DNA from: Enterococcus sulfureus ATCC 49903
GTDB lineage: Bacteria > Bacillota > Bacilli > Lactobacillales > Enterococcaceae
Assembly (NCBI RefSeq): GCF_000407605.1
Contig: NZ_ASWO01000005.1
Location: 1 to 64,000, forward strand
Direction of reading: 5' to 3'
Length of the DNA stretch: 64,000 nt
Every line of letters starts with the position of its first letter. Position 1 is the stretch's first letter. Below are positions 56,534 to 64,000 of the stretch, piece after piece. The notes beneath the pieces were generated by a model, which was not told the origin of the DNA, made no database searches, and worked only from the letters and a program-made list of their open reading frames with translations. Position numbers and translations under genes: made by a program.

Positions 56534-58345
56534 GTGAACAGACCTTCGTTTGTTGCCAAATGTAGTGCAACGATTGCAAGTATCGTTTATATTTTTGCCT
56601 CGCATTTTTATTTACAATGGTGTCAAAATCATTTTTCAGTATCCTTAGCCTATAAATTTGCATTTGAATGGCATACAGAAAAATTTTTATTAGGGAGTAT
56701 CTGTTTAGCCTTAGTATATGTTTGGCTCTCTACAGTAATTGGATCGTATAAGTTAGGGGCGATGGTTTATTTTGTTGGGATCGGTTTAGTTGGTTTTGTG
56801 ACTAGCCAAAAAATGAGTTATCGCAATGAACCTCTCTATCCAGATGATTTTCGACTGATGTTTCAATGGCAAATGTTTCGTGATTTGATCCCGAATTGGC
56901 TTTTTTGGCTGATTTTAATTGTCGTATTGGGTATGTGTGGTCTAGTGTTAGGACAAATCGTCAGAAGTCTTATTCGACCAAAATGGTACCAAACAAAACG
57001 TCTAGTGGTCTTTTTACTGACATCAGTCGCTTTAGTGAGTTTGGGCCAATTTAATCAAGAGGGCAACTGGATGCGCCAAGCATATAACAAAAGTGCTTTG
57101 TGGATTCCGTATTCACAAGAAATGAATTATTATAATGTAGGGTTTGTTGGAGGATTTTTATATAACTTATTTGTTCCCACGATGGAGCCTGTCGAAGGCT
57201 ATTCTAAACAAGCGATCGAGGATATCGTCACGCGTTACAATACACGTGCGAAAGAAGAAGTCGTTGAAACTGAGCAACCAAATATCGTATACGTAATGAG
57301 TGAGAGCTTTTCTGACCCGTCACGCTTAAAGGGAATCACGTTACCAAATGATCCACTTGAACGCTACCGTGTAGAGCAACAACAAACACGCGCGGGTCAA
57401 ATGCTATCGCAAGGTTATGGGGGAGGAACGGCAAATATCGAATTTGAAGCACTCACGGGCTTTTCGATGAGTTTATTGGCTCCTCAAATGACTACGTCAT
57501 ATACGATGTTAGTTCCGAAACTAGACCATATGCCTTCACTCGTTTCCTTTTTAAATGCTCAAAATTATGAAACGACTGCGATTCATCCTTATGATACGTC
57601 TATGTACCGTAGAAAAGAAGTGTATTCGATTTTAGGATTTGATCACTTTTATGATCAAAGTGACTTTAAAAACGCTGTACGTCAGGAAAATAATCCTTAT
57701 ATATCCGATCAAAGTGCCTATGAAAAAGTACTCGCACAATTAAAAAATAGTTCCACTCCGCAATTTGTCCATCTTGTCACGATGCAAACGCATATGCCAT
57801 ATGGGACGAAATACACGACACATCCTTTTCAAATGGCTGGATTTGATACAGAGGTAGCAGCAGACTATTTAGAAGATATCCATCTTAGCAGTGAAGCCTT
57901 TGTGGACTTTTTAGCTGATCTCAAGCAATTAGATCAGCGAACCTTAGTGGTATTTTGGGGAGACCATTTACCTGGTATTTATGATGAAACGATTCGAGAA
58001 CAAAATGAAGAGGTGCAAATGCATTTAACTGATTTTATGTTTTACGACTCAAAAACAGCATTTACTCCTCAGAATGATTTGATCTTAAGTCCCTATTATT
58101 TTGCACCTGAACTATTGGTCGATCGGGGATTACCGATTTCTGGATTTTATGCTTTACTTCATCAAGTCTCAGAATTTTTACCTGCCGAAGAAAAAAATCA
58201 GAGTTATCAACAGAAAAATTGGCAAGCCACTAGAACATTGACCAAAGAACAAGCCAAAATTTTCCATGACTATCAATTAATCACGTACGATATTGTAGCT
58301 GGAGAACAATATAGTTTGGATGATTTCTTTACTTTGCCGCAATAA
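56534..58345 (+). CDS. LTA synthase family phosphoglycerol transferase
   Basis: A 603-residue membrane enzyme with about five N-terminal helices (10-30, 52-70, 74-91, 122-142, 157-172) and an outer sulfatase-fold domain (about 245-560). The predicted nucleophile is Thr299 in GGGTANIEFE; Glu257 in MSESFSDPS and the FWGDHLPG segment provide metal ligands. The family makes lipoteichoic acid or adds phosphoglycerol to other glycopolymers. The GTG at 56534 follows AGGAG by eight bases; an earlier in-frame ATG at 56489 lies inside the leader hairpin. Confidence 0.88.
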   Translation: MNRPSFVAKCSATIASIVYIFASHFYLQWCQNHFSVSLAYKFAFEWHTEKFLLGSICLALVYVWLSTVIGSYKLGAMVYFVGIGLVGFVTSQKMSYRNEPLYPDDFRLMFQWQMFRDLIPNWLFWLILIVVLGMCGLVLGQIVRSLIRPKWYQTKRLVVFLLTSVALVSLGQFNQEGNWMRQAYNKSALWIPYSQEMNYYNVGFVGGFLYNLFVPTMEPVEGYSKQAIEDIVTRYNTRAKEEVVETEQPNIVYVMSESFSDPSRLKGITLPNDPLERYRVEQQQTRAGQMLSQGYGGGTANIEFEALTGFSMSLLAPQMTTSYTMLVPKLDHMPSLVSFLNAQNYETTAIHPYDTSMYRRKEVYSILGFDHFYDQSDFKNAVRQENNPYISDQSAYEKVLAQLKNSSTPQFVHLVTMQTHMPYGTKYTTHPFQMAGFDTEVAADYLEDIHLSSEAFVDFLADLKQLDQRTLVVFWGDHLPGIYDETIREQNEEVQMHLTDFMFYDSKTAFTPQNDLILSPYYFAPELLVDRGLPISGFYALLHQVSEFLPAEEKNQSYQQKNWQATRTLTKEQAKIFHDYQLITYDIVAGEQYSLDDFFTLPQ

Positions 58346-58359
58346 TCCAGTATCTAAAC

Positions 58360-58403
58360 AAGCTACTTTTCGTTTTTGTCAGCGAAAAGTAGCTTTTTTT
58401 CTT
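58360..58403 (+). terminator. Terminator after the LTA-synthase-like gene
   Basis: Stem AAGCTACTTTTCG (58360-58372) with CGAAAAGTAGCTT (58383-58395), loop of 10, then T7. Confidence 0.92.
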
Positions 58404-58538
58404 TGTCAAGACAGATTTAGTTGTAAAAAAAAGATGTTTCACATCCGAAAATACCGTATGTAAAAAAAACTCCTAAAAATAGAAAGCTAGTCTAACATGT
58501 AAACAAAATGGTATAGCTTTCATGCGTGAAACTTTTTT

Positions 58539-58985
58539 TTATTGGCGATCCGTGTGGATAAGTGAAGCAGTTAGGATAGCCTGATAAATCTTTTCAATCT
58601 CATCTTGCATGCCTCGAAGTTCAAAATCTCCTAAAAAAGGAACGTGGAACTGTGCGGCGTATTGTTTTGCCGTTAGACAATATTGATTGTTAAAGTTTTT
58701 ATTACCACTGCCGATAATGCCTTTACAATACCTTTGATTATCGCCATAATCGATATAGTCCCGCATGGCTTCTGTTAAAATCTCTTGGTCACCCGAATCG
58801 ATGCCGTTTCCCCCTTCTAAATAGGTTGGAACACAGACGACAAATGGTTCTGTTTCATTCGTAAATGGAGTATTGTCGTGGATTTCTTTTACTGAAAATA
58901 CAGTTCCTTGTTCCGCCGCGTATGCTTGTAAACGCGTGACGAATGAACGTGTATTTCCAGAGATTGAAATATAGAGTATATTCAA
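58539..58985 (-). CDS. nrdI: Ribonucleotide reductase flavodoxin NrdI
   Basis: A 148-residue flavodoxin-like protein that supplies the oxidant for assembling the Mn-tyrosyl radical in NrdF. The FMN loop is ISGNTRSF near the start; PTYLEGG and GSGNKNFNNQYC are the other flavin-contacting segments. The TTG at 58985 is taken as start because AAAAGGGGG lies nine bases before it and it gives MNILYISISGNTRSF; a 13-codon longer reading has no ribosome-binding site. It stands alone, far from nrdHEF, and no NrdR box is visible in the 85 bp upstream. Confidence 0.9.
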   Translation of the reverse strand: MNILYISISGNTRSFVTRLQAYAAEQGTVFSVKEIHDNTPFTNETEPFVVCVPTYLEGGNGIDSGDQEILTEAMRDYIDYGDNQRYCKGIIGSGNKNFNNQYCLTAKQYAAQFHVPFLGDFELRGMQDEIEKIYQAILTASLIHTDRQ

Positions 58986-59069
58986 AATAAATTTCCCCCT
59001 TTTCTTCTTTACGTAGTATAGCAAGAATTAAAACAGACGACTAGTTTAAACAATGAAAGGAATGAGAAG

Positions 59070-59636
59070 ATGATTCGTCCAGCAAATGTACAAGATCGAA
59101 ACCAAATGGCAGAATTAGTGTATGTGATCTTTTCCGATATGGAATTGCCGCTCGTAGCACGGTATTCTAAAGAGGAGTTGATCGCATTCGTCGTAGAAGC
59201 GATGTCAGATCCGACTTATCGTTATAGTGAAACCAGAGCACTAGTCAAAGAAGTCGATGGTAAAGTTGTAGGTGTCGCATTTGGTTATCTAGCAGATGAA
59301 GAAGCAATTATTGATGATGCTTGGAAACATGTAGCTAGAGCGCATAACATTGTAAGACCATGGCAATTGTTTACAGATAAAGAAACGTTACCAAATGAAT
59401 GGTATCTAGACTCGATTTGTGTGTCTAGTCGCCAGCGTGGCCAAGGAATCGGCTCGCAATTACTCGCTGCAGTCGAAGAACAAGCCAAAGCAAGTGATCA
59501 ATCTTATCTTGGTTTGTGTTGTGATCAACAAAATCCTCAGGCAAAAAAATTATACGAATCCTTTGGGTATCGTGTCGTACAAACACAACAAATCAGCGGT
59601 CATGTATACGATCATATGCAAAAAAAACTTAGCTGA
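59070..59636 (+). CDS. GNAT family acetyltransferase
   Basis: A 188-residue Gcn5-type N-acetyltransferase. The acetyl-CoA loop is RQRGQGIGSQL (about 130-140), and the C-terminal YESFGYRVV strand is typical. The substrate is unknown. GAAAGGAATGAG precedes the ATG. It is divergent from nrdI, with about 85 bp between them, and convergent with the LOR-family gene. Confidence 0.88.
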   Translation: MIRPANVQDRNQMAELVYVIFSDMELPLVARYSKEELIAFVVEAMSDPTYRYSETRALVKEVDGKVVGVAFGYLADEEAIIDDAWKHVARAHNIVRPWQLFTDKETLPNEWYLDSICVSSRQRGQGIGSQLLAAVEEQAKASDQSYLGLCCDQQNPQAKKLYESFGYRVVQTQQISGHVYDHMQKKLS

Positions 59637-59643
59637 TCTACAG

Positions 59644-60156
59644 CTAAGCAAAAAGAGGTTGAGCCAAATAAGGTTCAGGCTCTTTTTTTCGGTTGTAGAG
59701 CCAATAATCCATAATCGCTGCGATACAAATACAAAGCGGTGCATCTTTTGCATCGTGTACCGTTAATTTATAATAGTTTTCTTTAAGGTAGGTTTCTTTA
59801 TTGAGGTGCATGATTGGATGATGAAAATGACGAATCGCATAGTGATGATGGTAGATATTTCCATAAACAGTCCAATGAAGCTGTCGAATATAGTAAAAAT
59901 CACCTGGCCAATTAAACAATTTCTTCAAGGTTCCAACTTTTTGAACGTCGAGATAAAGATCAAAACGTCTTCCTACTAATACACTGGTTTGTTTGACGCT
60001 TGCGGCAAGCGACCCATCCATACAATAAAGTGAGAGCACATCATTTTTAGTTCCCCAATGCCCGATCAGAAGGTAAAGCGCTTGTCCGTCTTTATCTCTG
60101 ACGATCGTTTGCGTATTGGTGCCTAATCGTTGTTCTTGGATAAAATATTCTGGCAT
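59644..60156 (-). CDS. LURP-one-related (LOR/YxjI, Tubby-like) protein
   Basis: A 170-residue soluble protein resembling the LOR family (YxjI in Bacillus), a 12-strand barrel around one hydrophobic helix. Marks are the N-terminal YFIQEQRLGTNTQTIVRDKDG, the alternating beta pattern, and the C-terminal hydrophobic helix CICIAAIMDYWLY. Function is unknown; membrane phosphoinositide binding is known only for eukaryotic Tubby. GGAAGTGA precedes the ATG. Single gene. Confidence 0.75.
   Translation of the reverse strand: MPEYFIQEQRLGTNTQTIVRDKDGQALYLLIGHWGTKNDVLSLYCMDGSLAASVKQTSVLVGRRFDLYLDVQKVGTLKKLFNWPGDFYYIRQLHWTVYGNIYHHHYAIRHFHHPIMHLNKETYLKENYYKLTVHDAKDAPLCICIAAIMDYWLYNRKKEPEPYLAQPLFA
59649..59693. 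terminator. Terminator between acetyltransferase and LOR gene
   Basis: Arms AAAAAGAG and CTCTTTTT with inner TGAGCC/GGTTCA pairing (interrupted), then T. A smaller hairpin CTTAGCTG/CAGCTAAG lies just before, over the acetyltransferase stop. Confidence 0.75.
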
Positions 60157-60173
60157 CTCGATTCACTTCCTTT

Positions 60174-60201
60174 TTGAATTGCATCGGTAGACAGATATAG
60201 T
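60174..60201 (+). promoter_or_regulatory. Promoter of the glucosaminidase gene
   Basis: TTGAAT (60174-60179), a 16-bp spacer and TATAGT (60196-60201). TGTAAC (60201-60206) and TGTTAG nearby resemble WalR half-sites but with wrong spacing. Confidence 0.55.
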
Positions 60202-60249
60202 GTAACATAAAGGAGAATGTTAGAAAAATGATTATAAAAGAGGGAAGAG

Positions 60250-61233
60250 ATGACGTTGAAAAAAAGAATATGGTCGATGACTGCAGTTGCTTGTTTTGGG
60301 ATTGGATTGAGTTCGCTACTTGAGGTGCCGCAAGTTCAAGCAGCAGCCGTGACAGCTAGTCAGCAACAATTTATTGAAACAGTTGGTGAAGATGCACGTG
60401 TATTAGCTGGTGAGAATGATTTATATGCATCGGTGATGATTGCGCAAGCTATATTAGAAAGTAACTGGGGACAAAGTACATTGGCGTCACCCCCAAATCA
60501 TAATTTATTTGGGATCAAAGGAGATTATCAAGGTGCATCGGTGATGATCGAGACATCAGAATTTGTCAACAATAAATGGATCAAAGTCAATGCTGCGTTT
60601 AAACGTTATCCTTCTTATAACGAATCATTGCTAGATCATGTGCACAAATTAAGAACGCGTTCATTTTCACCAGGTGTTTACTATTATGCTGGGGCTTGGA
60701 AAAGCAATGCGCCAACGTATCAGGATGCCACCGCATTTTTGACTGGAAAATATGCCACTGATCCACAGTATAACCAAAAATTAAATCGCTTGATCGAGAC
60801 CTATGACCTTACACAATACGATCAACCTTCAGCTAATTCTGTGGCACTGTATCGTTTATATAATCCAAATAGCGGCGAACATTTTTATACTTACGACACC
60901 AATGAAAAGCAACATTTGATTACAGTAGGCTGGAAATATGAAGGAATCGCTTGGAATTCTTCGCTTTCAGGAGATCCCGTCTATCGCGTGTACAATCCAA
61001 ATAGTGGAGATCATCATTATACGATGCAACAGCAAGAGGTAGCGCATTTAGTTTCAGTGGGCTGGCGTGCAGAAGGCATTAGTTTTTATTCCAATGGTGG
61101 AAAAGAAATTTTACGTGTATACAATCCTAATGCAAAAACCGGGACGCATCACTATACGTTTAATCCTGGTGAAAAACAAGCGCTCGTCAATCAAGGCTGG
61201 CAAGATGAGGGAGTTGGCTTTTATGGCGAATAA
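60250..61233 (+). CDS. Secreted glucosaminidase with three DUF5648 repeats
   Basis: A 327-residue exported peptidoglycan hydrolase. Signal peptide at 1-31 (cleavage at VQA-AAV), then an N-acetylglucosaminidase domain (about 40-190) with the catalytic Glu70 in AQAILESNWG. The C-terminal part has three repeats of about 43 residues: YRLYNPNSGEHFYT, YRVYNPNSGDHHYT and LRVYNPN..GTHHYT, each ending in a GW...EG segment. These are DUF5648-type repeats, probably binding wall carbohydrate. GAGGG precedes the ATG. The last 11 bases overlap ung. Confidence 0.9.
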   Translation: MTLKKRIWSMTAVACFGIGLSSLLEVPQVQAAAVTASQQQFIETVGEDARVLAGENDLYASVMIAQAILESNWGQSTLASPPNHNLFGIKGDYQGASVMIETSEFVNNKWIKVNAAFKRYPSYNESLLDHVHKLRTRSFSPGVYYYAGAWKSNAPTYQDATAFLTGKYATDPQYNQKLNRLIETYDLTQYDQPSANSVALYRLYNPNSGEHFYTYDTNEKQHLITVGWKYEGIAWNSSLSGDPVYRVYNPNSGDHHYTMQQQEVAHLVSVGWRAEGISFYSNGGKEILRVYNPNAKTGTHHYTFNPGEKQALVNQGWQDEGVGFYGE

Positions 61234-61888
61234 AACATGGAAAACAGAGCTAGCACCTATTTGTTCTACCCAAATGATGCAAGACTTGCGTACATTTGTG
61301 GAGCAAGCGTATGCCACAGAACAAATCTTCCCGCCACAAGAACAAATTTTTGAAGCGTTAAAACAAACACCTTACGAGGATGTAAAAGTCGTGATCTTAG
61401 GGCAAGATCCTTATCATAATGAGCATCAAGCAAATGGACTAGCGTTTTCTGTTAATAAAGGGCAAAAAATCCCTCCTTCTTTACGAAATATGTATAAAGA
61501 AATGGAGTCTGATCTAAAGGTAAACGCCCCTACACATGGAGATCTTCATGCTTGGGCAAAACAAGGAGTGTTATTGTTAAATACTGTGCTTACGGTAAAA
61601 GCACATCAAGCCAACTCTCATCAAAAAAAAGGGTGGGAACAGTTTACAGATGCTGTTATCGATGCAGTCAATCAACGTCAAACACCAGTCGTTTTTGTAT
61701 TATGGGGTGGATCAGCACAGAAAAAGAGTAAACGAATTGATACACAAAAACATAAAATTATTACAGCAGCTCATCCTAGTCCATTATCGGCATATCGTGG
61801 CTTTTTTGGTTCGCGGCCGTTTTCTACCATAAATCAAGCCTTGGCGGAATTAGGGCAAAGTCTAATCCAATGGCAAATTCCCGAGTAA
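61223..61888 (+). CDS. ung: Uracil-DNA glycosylase
   Basis: A 221-residue family 1 enzyme removing uracil from DNA. The active-site loop is GQDPYH (Asp62) and the second is HPSPLSAYRG; LLLNTVLTV lies between. The ATG at 61223 gives MANKTWKTEL, with GAGGGAG nine bases upstream, inside the preceding gene; a frame from 61067 is rejected. The overlap implies translation from the glucosaminidase mRNA. Confidence 0.96.
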   Translation: MANKTWKTELAPICSTQMMQDLRTFVEQAYATEQIFPPQEQIFEALKQTPYEDVKVVILGQDPYHNEHQANGLAFSVNKGQKIPPSLRNMYKEMESDLKVNAPTHGDLHAWAKQGVLLLNTVLTVKAHQANSHQKKGWEQFTDAVIDAVNQRQTPVVFVLWGGSAQKKSKRIDTQKHKIITAAHPSPLSAYRGFFGSRPFSTINQALAELGQSLIQWQIPE

Positions 61889-62022
61889 AAACGCGCATTG
61901 CTTTAAAGACTTATCATTTCTTTCTTACTAAATAGTAATACAGGAGGAAAAAACTGTTTTTTTTGACGTAGATAGTGTATGATAAACGAGAATGATGTGT
62001 AAAAAATGGAGGGTCTTTACTA

Positions 62023-63003
62023 ATGGAATTATTTGATAGTTTAAAATTTAGAATCGTACGTCGCGGAATCAAAATTGCGTTCCCAGAAGCAACAGATACA
62101 CGTATTTTAGGAGCAGTTGCCCGTTTAAACGGAGAAGAATTGATCGAACCTGTATTGATTGGAAAACGTGAAGAAATCGAAAAAGCAGCAAAAACACGTG
62201 GAATCAATATTTCAGATTTAACAATTTATGATCCAGACAACTGTGGCCGTTGGGATCAAATCGTAGAGGCATTCGTAGAACGTCGTAACGGTAAAGTAAC
62301 ACGTGAACAAGCAGAAACATTACTAAAAGATGAAAACTATTTTGGTACAATGTTGACATATATGGGAATCACAGATGGTTTAGTGTCTGGTGCGATTCAC
62401 TCAACAGGAGACACTGTGCGCCCAGCTTTACAAATCATCAAAACAAAACCAGGAATCAGCCGTACAAGTGGTGCGTTCTTAATGATGCGTGGGAATGAGC
62501 AAGAAAAATATATCTTTTCAGATTGCGCGATCAATGTAGCACCAACACCACAAGAATTAGCTGAGATTGCTGTTGCGTCAGCTGAAACAGCACAATTATT
62601 TGATATCGACCCTAAAGTTGGAATGTTGAGCTTTTCTTCAAAAGGTTCTGCTAAAGCACCTCAAGTAGATGCGACAGCAGAAGCAACAAAAATTGCCCAA
62701 CAATTAGCACCAGAACTTGCAATTGATGGCGAATTACAATTTGATGCCGCTTATAGTCAAGCAGTAGCGAACTTAAAAGCTCCAGATTCAGAAGTTGCAG
62801 GTCACGTAAATGTCTTTGTCTTCCCAGATTTACAATCAGGAAATATTGGCTACAAAATTGCGCAACGTTTTGGTAACTTTGAAGCAATTGGACCAATCTT
62901 ACAAGGATTAAACAAACCAATCTCTGATTTATCTCGTGGATGTAATGAAGAAGATGTTTACAAATTATCAATCATTACAGCTGCACAAACATTAAACAGC
63001 TAA
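62023..63003 (+). CDS. pta: Phosphate acetyltransferase
   Basis: A 326-residue enzyme converting acetyl-CoA and phosphate to acetyl phosphate, feeding ATP-forming acetate production. The N terminus MELFDSLKFRI, IAFPEATDTRIL and the C-terminal GPILQGLNKPISDLSRGC are typical. ATGGAGGG precedes the ATG. No clear cre site is visible in the 134 bp upstream. It has its own terminator before tsaE. Confidence 0.96.
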   Translation: MELFDSLKFRIVRRGIKIAFPEATDTRILGAVARLNGEELIEPVLIGKREEIEKAAKTRGINISDLTIYDPDNCGRWDQIVEAFVERRNGKVTREQAETLLKDENYFGTMLTYMGITDGLVSGAIHSTGDTVRPALQIIKTKPGISRTSGAFLMMRGNEQEKYIFSDCAINVAPTPQELAEIAVASAETAQLFDIDPKVGMLSFSSKGSAKAPQVDATAEATKIAQQLAPELAIDGELQFDAAYSQAVANLKAPDSEVAGHVNVFVFPDLQSGNIGYKIAQRFGNFEAIGPILQGLNKPISDLSRGCNEEDVYKLSIITAAQTLNS

Positions 63004-63007
63004 ATCT

Positions 63008-63047
63008 TAAAAGGAAAGTTCTGAAAATGAACTTTCCTTTTTTCTAT
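63008..63047 (+). terminator. pta terminator
   Basis: Stem AAAAGGAAAGTTC with GAACTTTCCTTTT, loop of 7, then T. It shows that the tsaE start must lie after it. Confidence 0.88.
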
Positions 63048-63071
63048 CACAATTTGAAAGGAAGAAAAAAG

Positions 63072-63527
63072 ATGCGTTTAGTAGGAATCGATGCATTACT
63101 AGCATTTGCGACACATGTTGGACAAGTAGCTGAAAAACAAGATGTTTTACTGTTAACAGGTGATCTAGGTGCTGGAAAAACAACTTTTACCAAAGGAATC
63201 GCTAAAGGATTAGGGATTACTCAAATGATCAAAAGTCCAACCTATACGATTATTAGAGAATATGATGGTCGCTTGCCACTTTATCATATGGATGTCTATC
63301 GGATCGTTTCGGGTTCGGATGAACTTGGATTAGAAGATTATTTTGAAGGTGATGGGCTGAGCGTAGTCGAGTGGGGACGTCAGTTAGAAGAACTGCCACA
63401 TGACTTTTTAGAGATCACATTAAAAAAAGATCCCGCAGATGAAACGGTACGTCATTTAGTATTTTCGATCGAAGGTGCGCAAGCGCAAGCGTTTTATGAT
63501 CGGATTATGGTCGCACCATGGAAGTAA
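63072..63527 (+). CDS. tsaE: tRNA threonylcarbamoyladenosine ATPase subunit TsaE
   Basis: A 151-residue ATPase of the TsaBDE complex making t6A37 in tRNA. Walker A is GDLGAGKT (30-37), SPTYTI and the LYHMDVYR strand follow, and VVEWG is typical. The ATG at 63072 is preceded by AAAGGAAG; a longer frame from 63027 begins inside the pta terminator. Its stop overlaps the next acetyltransferase gene by 10 nt. Confidence 0.95.
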   Translation: MRLVGIDALLAFATHVGQVAEKQDVLLLTGDLGAGKTTFTKGIAKGLGITQMIKSPTYTIIREYDGRLPLYHMDVYRIVSGSDELGLEDYFEGDGLSVVEWGRQLEELPHDFLEITLKKDPADETVRHLVFSIEGAQAQAFYDRIMVAPWK

Positions 63528-64000
63528 GTTTTCGTAAAGCCATTCCTTCCGATGCTGCGAGGATCAAGGCCTTTATTTCTCAAATGAGTCAAGACAGTGA
63601 CACTGTATACTTTGACCCAGAGATAAAAGCGTTATCGCCAAAACGCTTTGCTGAACAATTAGCAGTCATTTATGACTCACCGCAACATTTATTTTTGATT
63701 GCAACGACGACAGATTGTATCGGATTGATTTCGATTCAAGCGCTTGACACACAGCGTGGTGAAGTCGGTATTGCAGTTGCAAAAACTTTTCAAAGAATGG
63801 GGATTGGATCGATTTTACTTGAAGAAGCGCTGATATGGTTTGAAGAAGAGTCAGAACTTGATCAGCTTTGTTTGAGCGTCGTTTCAAATAATACTGTTGC
63901 CATCAACTTGTATCAAAATTTTGGTTTTCAATTTGATGACACCATACAACACTATTTACCTGAAGTTCCATATGCTACACTTTCGTTTATGTCCTATAAA
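63518..64000 (+). CDS. GNAT family acetyltransferase (partial, runs off the window)
   Basis: An open frame of 161 codons without a stop at the window end. The start ATG lies in the last codons of tsaE (MEVSFRKAIPSDAARI). The acetyl-CoA loop is QRMGIGSILLEEAL near residue 92, and the later segment VSNNTVAINLYQNFGF is typical GNAT. The overlap with tsaE suggests a coupled operon. Relatives beside tsaE include RimI, but the length and N terminus do not prove that identity. Confidence 0.85.
   Translation, partial: MEVSFRKAIPSDAARIKAFISQMSQDSDTVYFDPEIKALSPKRFAEQLAVIYDSPQHLFLIATTTDCIGLISIQALDTQRGEVGIAVAKTFQRMGIGSILLEEALIWFEEESELDQLCLSVVSNNTVAINLYQNFGFQFDDTIQHYLPEVPYATLSFMSYK

Noticed and set aside
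56251-56565. Frame running from the nadE end through the LTA-synthase-like leader, as a possible leader peptide
   Set aside because: It has no ribosome-binding site at a suitable start within the leader transcript and crosses the promoter.
60201-60224. WalR box upstream of the glucosaminidase
   Set aside because: TGTAAC and TGTTAG are present, but the gap is about 12 bases rather than the 5 of the WalR direct repeat, so I do not call it.

Overview
The window reads as a chromosomal stretch of a low-GC Gram-positive coccus of the order Lactobacillales, most likely Enterococcaceae (Enterococcus or a close relative). The reasons are the 5S rRNA sequence, the RpoY-RNase J1 pair, the WalRK-YycH-YycI-WalJ cluster, the GlnR-GlnA pair, class Ib ribonucleotide reductase with NrdH, a cysteine-free L31 protein, and promoters, T-box and CtsR/HrcA/NrdR sites of Firmicutes type. 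The species cannot be fixed from the sequence alone. I see no prophage, insertion sequence, integrase, CRISPR array or plasmid gene; nearly everything is core chromosome.

Layout. 1-600: distal end of an rRNA operon (5S, tRNA-Asn, tRNA-Thr, a second diverged 5S, a second tRNA-Asn, terminator). 599-3302: an accessory-looking patch with two tandem paralogous membrane proteins of unknown function, a beta-lactamase-fold protein with altered motifs, and a third tRNA-Asn as its own transcription unit. 3419-8341: acyl-ACP thioesterase, asparaginase, DUF72 protein, HAD phosphatase, aspartate kinase. 8623-14200: ezrA, cysteine desulfurase plus thiI, rex, tpx. 14237-20281: T-box-controlled valS, folC, HAD, radC, cold-shock protein. 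20328-27166: rpoY-rnjA (minus), a heterodimeric ABC exporter, a gamma-carbonic-anhydrase-like protein, and clpP (minus) under a CtsR box.

27339-33842: an unknown anchored protein, miaA-hflX, glnR-glnA with a GlnR box, and a vitamin kinase / ECF S component / YwlG cluster. 34028-39686: pyrG (with a G-run start and attenuator), fbaA, murA, rho, rpmE2, matching the Bacillus order. 39794-43405: nrdH-nrdE-nrdF (minus) with two NrdR boxes; the partner nrdI lies 15 kb away at 58539-58985. 43406-45093: a gene-poor stretch with tRNA-Lys, a K+ channel and a possible small RNA. 45094-50675: the WalRK cell-wall stress operon. 50725-53882: CPBP protease, groES-groEL behind a CIRCE element, a PH-domain protein. 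54032-56345: niacin salvage (pncB-nadE). 56534-64000: an LTA-synthase-like enzyme with a terminator in its leader, nrdI, acetyltransferase, LOR protein, a secreted glucosaminidase overlapping ung, pta, tsaE and a second acetyltransferase cut by the window end.

Themes: cell wall and envelope (ezrA, murA, walRK, LTA-synthase-like, glucosaminidase), nucleotide and NAD supply (pyrG, nrdHEF/I, pncB-nadE), translation and tRNA modification (valS, thiI, miaA, hflX, tsaE), RNA decay (rnjA) and protein quality control (clpP, groESL). No gene cluster looks like an undescribed defence or mobile system. The least explained signals are small: the tandem paralogs, two operator-like dyads lying on promoters, a promoter-terminator unit before walR, a strong dyad at the presumed 5' end of rpoY-rnjA, and a terminator inside the leader of the LTA-synthase-like gene.
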